6,900 nt of DNA from Hyphomicrobiaceae bacterium. Its GTDB lineage: Bacteria; Pseudomonadota; Alphaproteobacteria; Rhizobiales; Hyphomicrobiaceae. The position numbers were made by a program, and so were the translations under genes. The notes beneath the pieces are model-generated. The model made no database searches, was not told the origin of the DNA, and saw only the letters and a list, made by a program, of their open reading frames with translations. How positions within the stretch are numbered: the stretch's first letter is position 1; every line of letters starts with the position of its first letter. The DNA is taken from assembly GCA_020442225.1 (NCBI GenBank), contig JAGRKR010000145.1:1-6900 (forward strand), read 5' to 3'. Shown one piece after another: positions 6,084-6,900 of this stretch.

Positions 6084-6097
6084 GTCCGAGATCGGAC
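6084..6097. promoter_or_regulatory. Dyad upstream of the TIGR02302 gene (possible operator)
   Basis: GTCCGA and TCGGAC form perfect 6-bp arms around a 2-base centre, about 70 bases upstream of the minus-strand start. A looser dyad (GCGCG, CCAACTGGTT, CGCGC) follows at 6100-6119. No convincing -35/-10 pair could be placed beside them. The function is unknown, and GC-rich DNA produces such arms by chance. Confidence 0.25.
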
Positions 6098-6193
6098 CAG
6101 CGCGCCAACTGGTTCGCGCCGGCACTCCGGACGTACCCGACATGCTGTCACGACACACGTTGCGGGTGCAAGAGTGGTAGGCGAAAATGGCCG

Positions 6194-6226
6194 TGGCGAG
6201 GCAGGCGGCCTCAGGTGGCCTCGCCA
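6194..6226 (-). terminator. Hairpin overlapping the lysA stop codon, weak terminator candidate
   Basis: TGGCGAGGC (6194-6202) and GCCTCGCCA (6218-6226) form a perfect 9-bp stem with a 15-base loop that contains the lysA stop codon (6211-6213). On the minus strand a TTTT run (6187-6184) follows six bases after the stem. The gap and the long loop make it a poor classical terminator, but it could reduce readthrough into the TIGR02302 gene. Confidence 0.35.
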
Positions 6227-6900
6227 GCGAGCCAGGGCGCGATCCTGTCCCCGCCAATCAGCTCCTCATAGGACGGCCGCGGCCGCACGACCGCGAACGT
6301 TTCGTCCTTCACGAGCACCTCGGGAATCAACAGCCTGGAGTTGTAGGTCGACGACATGGTCGCGCCATAGGCTCCCGCGGTCATGACCGCGAGCAGATCG
6401 CCCCGCCTGACGGGCGGCAACATCCGGTCCTGGGCCAGGAAATCGCCGGTCTCGCAGACCGGCCCGACCACATCCACCAGCCGCTCGCCGGAGACCGTGA
6501 CGGACTCGTCGACCGGCCTGATCTCGTGGAAGGCCTCGTACAGCGTCGGCCGCATGAGGTCGTTCATCGCCGCATCGACGATAACGAACGACTTGGCGGC
6601 GGCCTCCTTCACGTAGATCACGCGTGTGACCAGCACGCCGGCGTTGCCGACGATCATGCGGCCGGGCTCGAGGTAGAGGCGGCAGCCGAGGTCGCCGAGC
6701 GCCGCCTTGACGACGGCGGCGTAGGCGTCCGGGTGGGGCGGCTCGGGCTCCTCCGGCCTGTAGGGCACGCCCAGTCCGCCACCGATGTCCAGATGCTCGA
6801 TATCGTGGCCTTCCCGCCGCAGGTGGACGACGAGGTCCCGCATCAGGCGGAACGCATCCCGGAACGGTTCCAGGCCGGTGATCTGGCTGCCGATATGCAT
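6211..6900 (-). CDS. lysA: Diaminopimelate decarboxylase, C-terminal part (5' partial)
   Basis: PLP-dependent cytoplasmic enzyme that decarboxylates meso-diaminopimelate to L-lysine, the last step of lysine synthesis. The 229 visible residues are the C-terminal part of a protein usually about 420 long. The Met at the window edge is internal, since MHIGSQIT is the mid-protein motif normally preceded by the PLP-lysine domain. Motifs are HIGSQ (2-6), the PLP phosphate-binding GGGLG (40-44), EPGR (78-81), VDAAMNDLMRPTLY (108-121), the active-site CETGD with Cys149 (149-153), which in this fold comes from the partner subunit, and GAYGATMSSTYNSR (176-189). All catalytic residues expected in this part are present, so the gene appears intact. 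It is followed on the same strand by the TIGR02302 gene after about 190 bases. In alphaproteobacteria argH and a small lipoprotein gene often lie just upstream, which here would be outside the window. Confidence 0.97.
   Translation of the reverse strand: MHIGSQITGLEPFRDAFRLMRDLVVHLRREGHDIEHLDIGGGLGVPYRPEEPEPPHPDAYAAVVKAALGDLGCRLYLEPGRMIVGNAGVLVTRVIYVKEAAAKSFVIVDAAMNDLMRPTLYEAFHEIRPVDESVTVSGERLVDVVGPVCETGDFLAQDRMLPPVRRGDLLAVMTAGAYGATMSSTYNSRLLIPEVLVKDETFAVVRPRPSYEELIGGDRIAPWLAGEAT

Noticed and set aside
6054..6257. 67-codon minus-strand open frame between lysA and the TIGR02302 gene
   Set aside because: It overlaps the end of lysA in another frame, has no recognisable motif and no clear ribosome site; left as noncoding spacer.

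Overview
The window is GC-rich, tightly packed bacterial DNA. It most likely comes from an alphaproteobacterium of the Hyphomicrobiales (Rhizobiales) type. The best pointer is the large minus-strand gene, which has the layout of the TIGR02302/DUF4175 family: N-terminal membrane helices, a long soluble part and a Gln/Gly-rich stretch. That family is known essentially from Alphaproteobacteria, and here it lies downstream of lysA.

Left half, plus strand, 1-3234: five genes with gaps of 36-57 bases that look like the distal part of one catabolic operon. They are (1) the end of a DppD/OppD-type ATPase of a peptide/nickel-class ABC importer, cut by the window edge; (2) a lyase of the isocitrate lyase/PEP mutase superfamily with the KRCGH catalytic loop; and (3-5) three small genes that together make one nitrile hydratase/thiocyanate hydrolase-type enzyme. 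Genes 3 and 4 carry the N-terminal and C-terminal (SH3-like) halves of a nitrile hydratase beta subunit. Gene 5 is the metal-binding alpha/gamma subunit, with a cobalt-type CTLCSC claw and a His-rich N-terminus. The order beta-N, beta-C, alpha is, as I remember it, that of the thiocyanate hydrolase genes scnB-scnA-scnC. The proposed working model is uptake of a small polar compound, hydration of a C-N triple bond (nitrile or thiocyanate), and C-C cleavage of a 2-hydroxy/2-oxo acid-like intermediate. The substrate cannot be read from the sequence, and no amidase or metallochaperone gene lies in the window.

Middle, 3235-3371: a short region between convergent genes. It holds a perfect 9-bp GC-rich hairpin that probably ends transcription of the operon and perhaps also of the opposing gene.

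Right half, minus strand, 3372-6900: a housekeeping-type block, the C-terminal half of diaminopimelate decarboxylase (lysA, last step of lysine synthesis) followed downstream by the TIGR02302 gene. The roughly 190 bases between them hold a hairpin at the lysA stop and two adjacent dyads of unknown role.

The most notable observation is that the two beta-half genes lie in the same reading frame. They are separated only by one TAG codon and 19 open codons, so they look like a standard-length beta subunit split by a single stop. The second half nevertheless has its own ribosome binding site and start.
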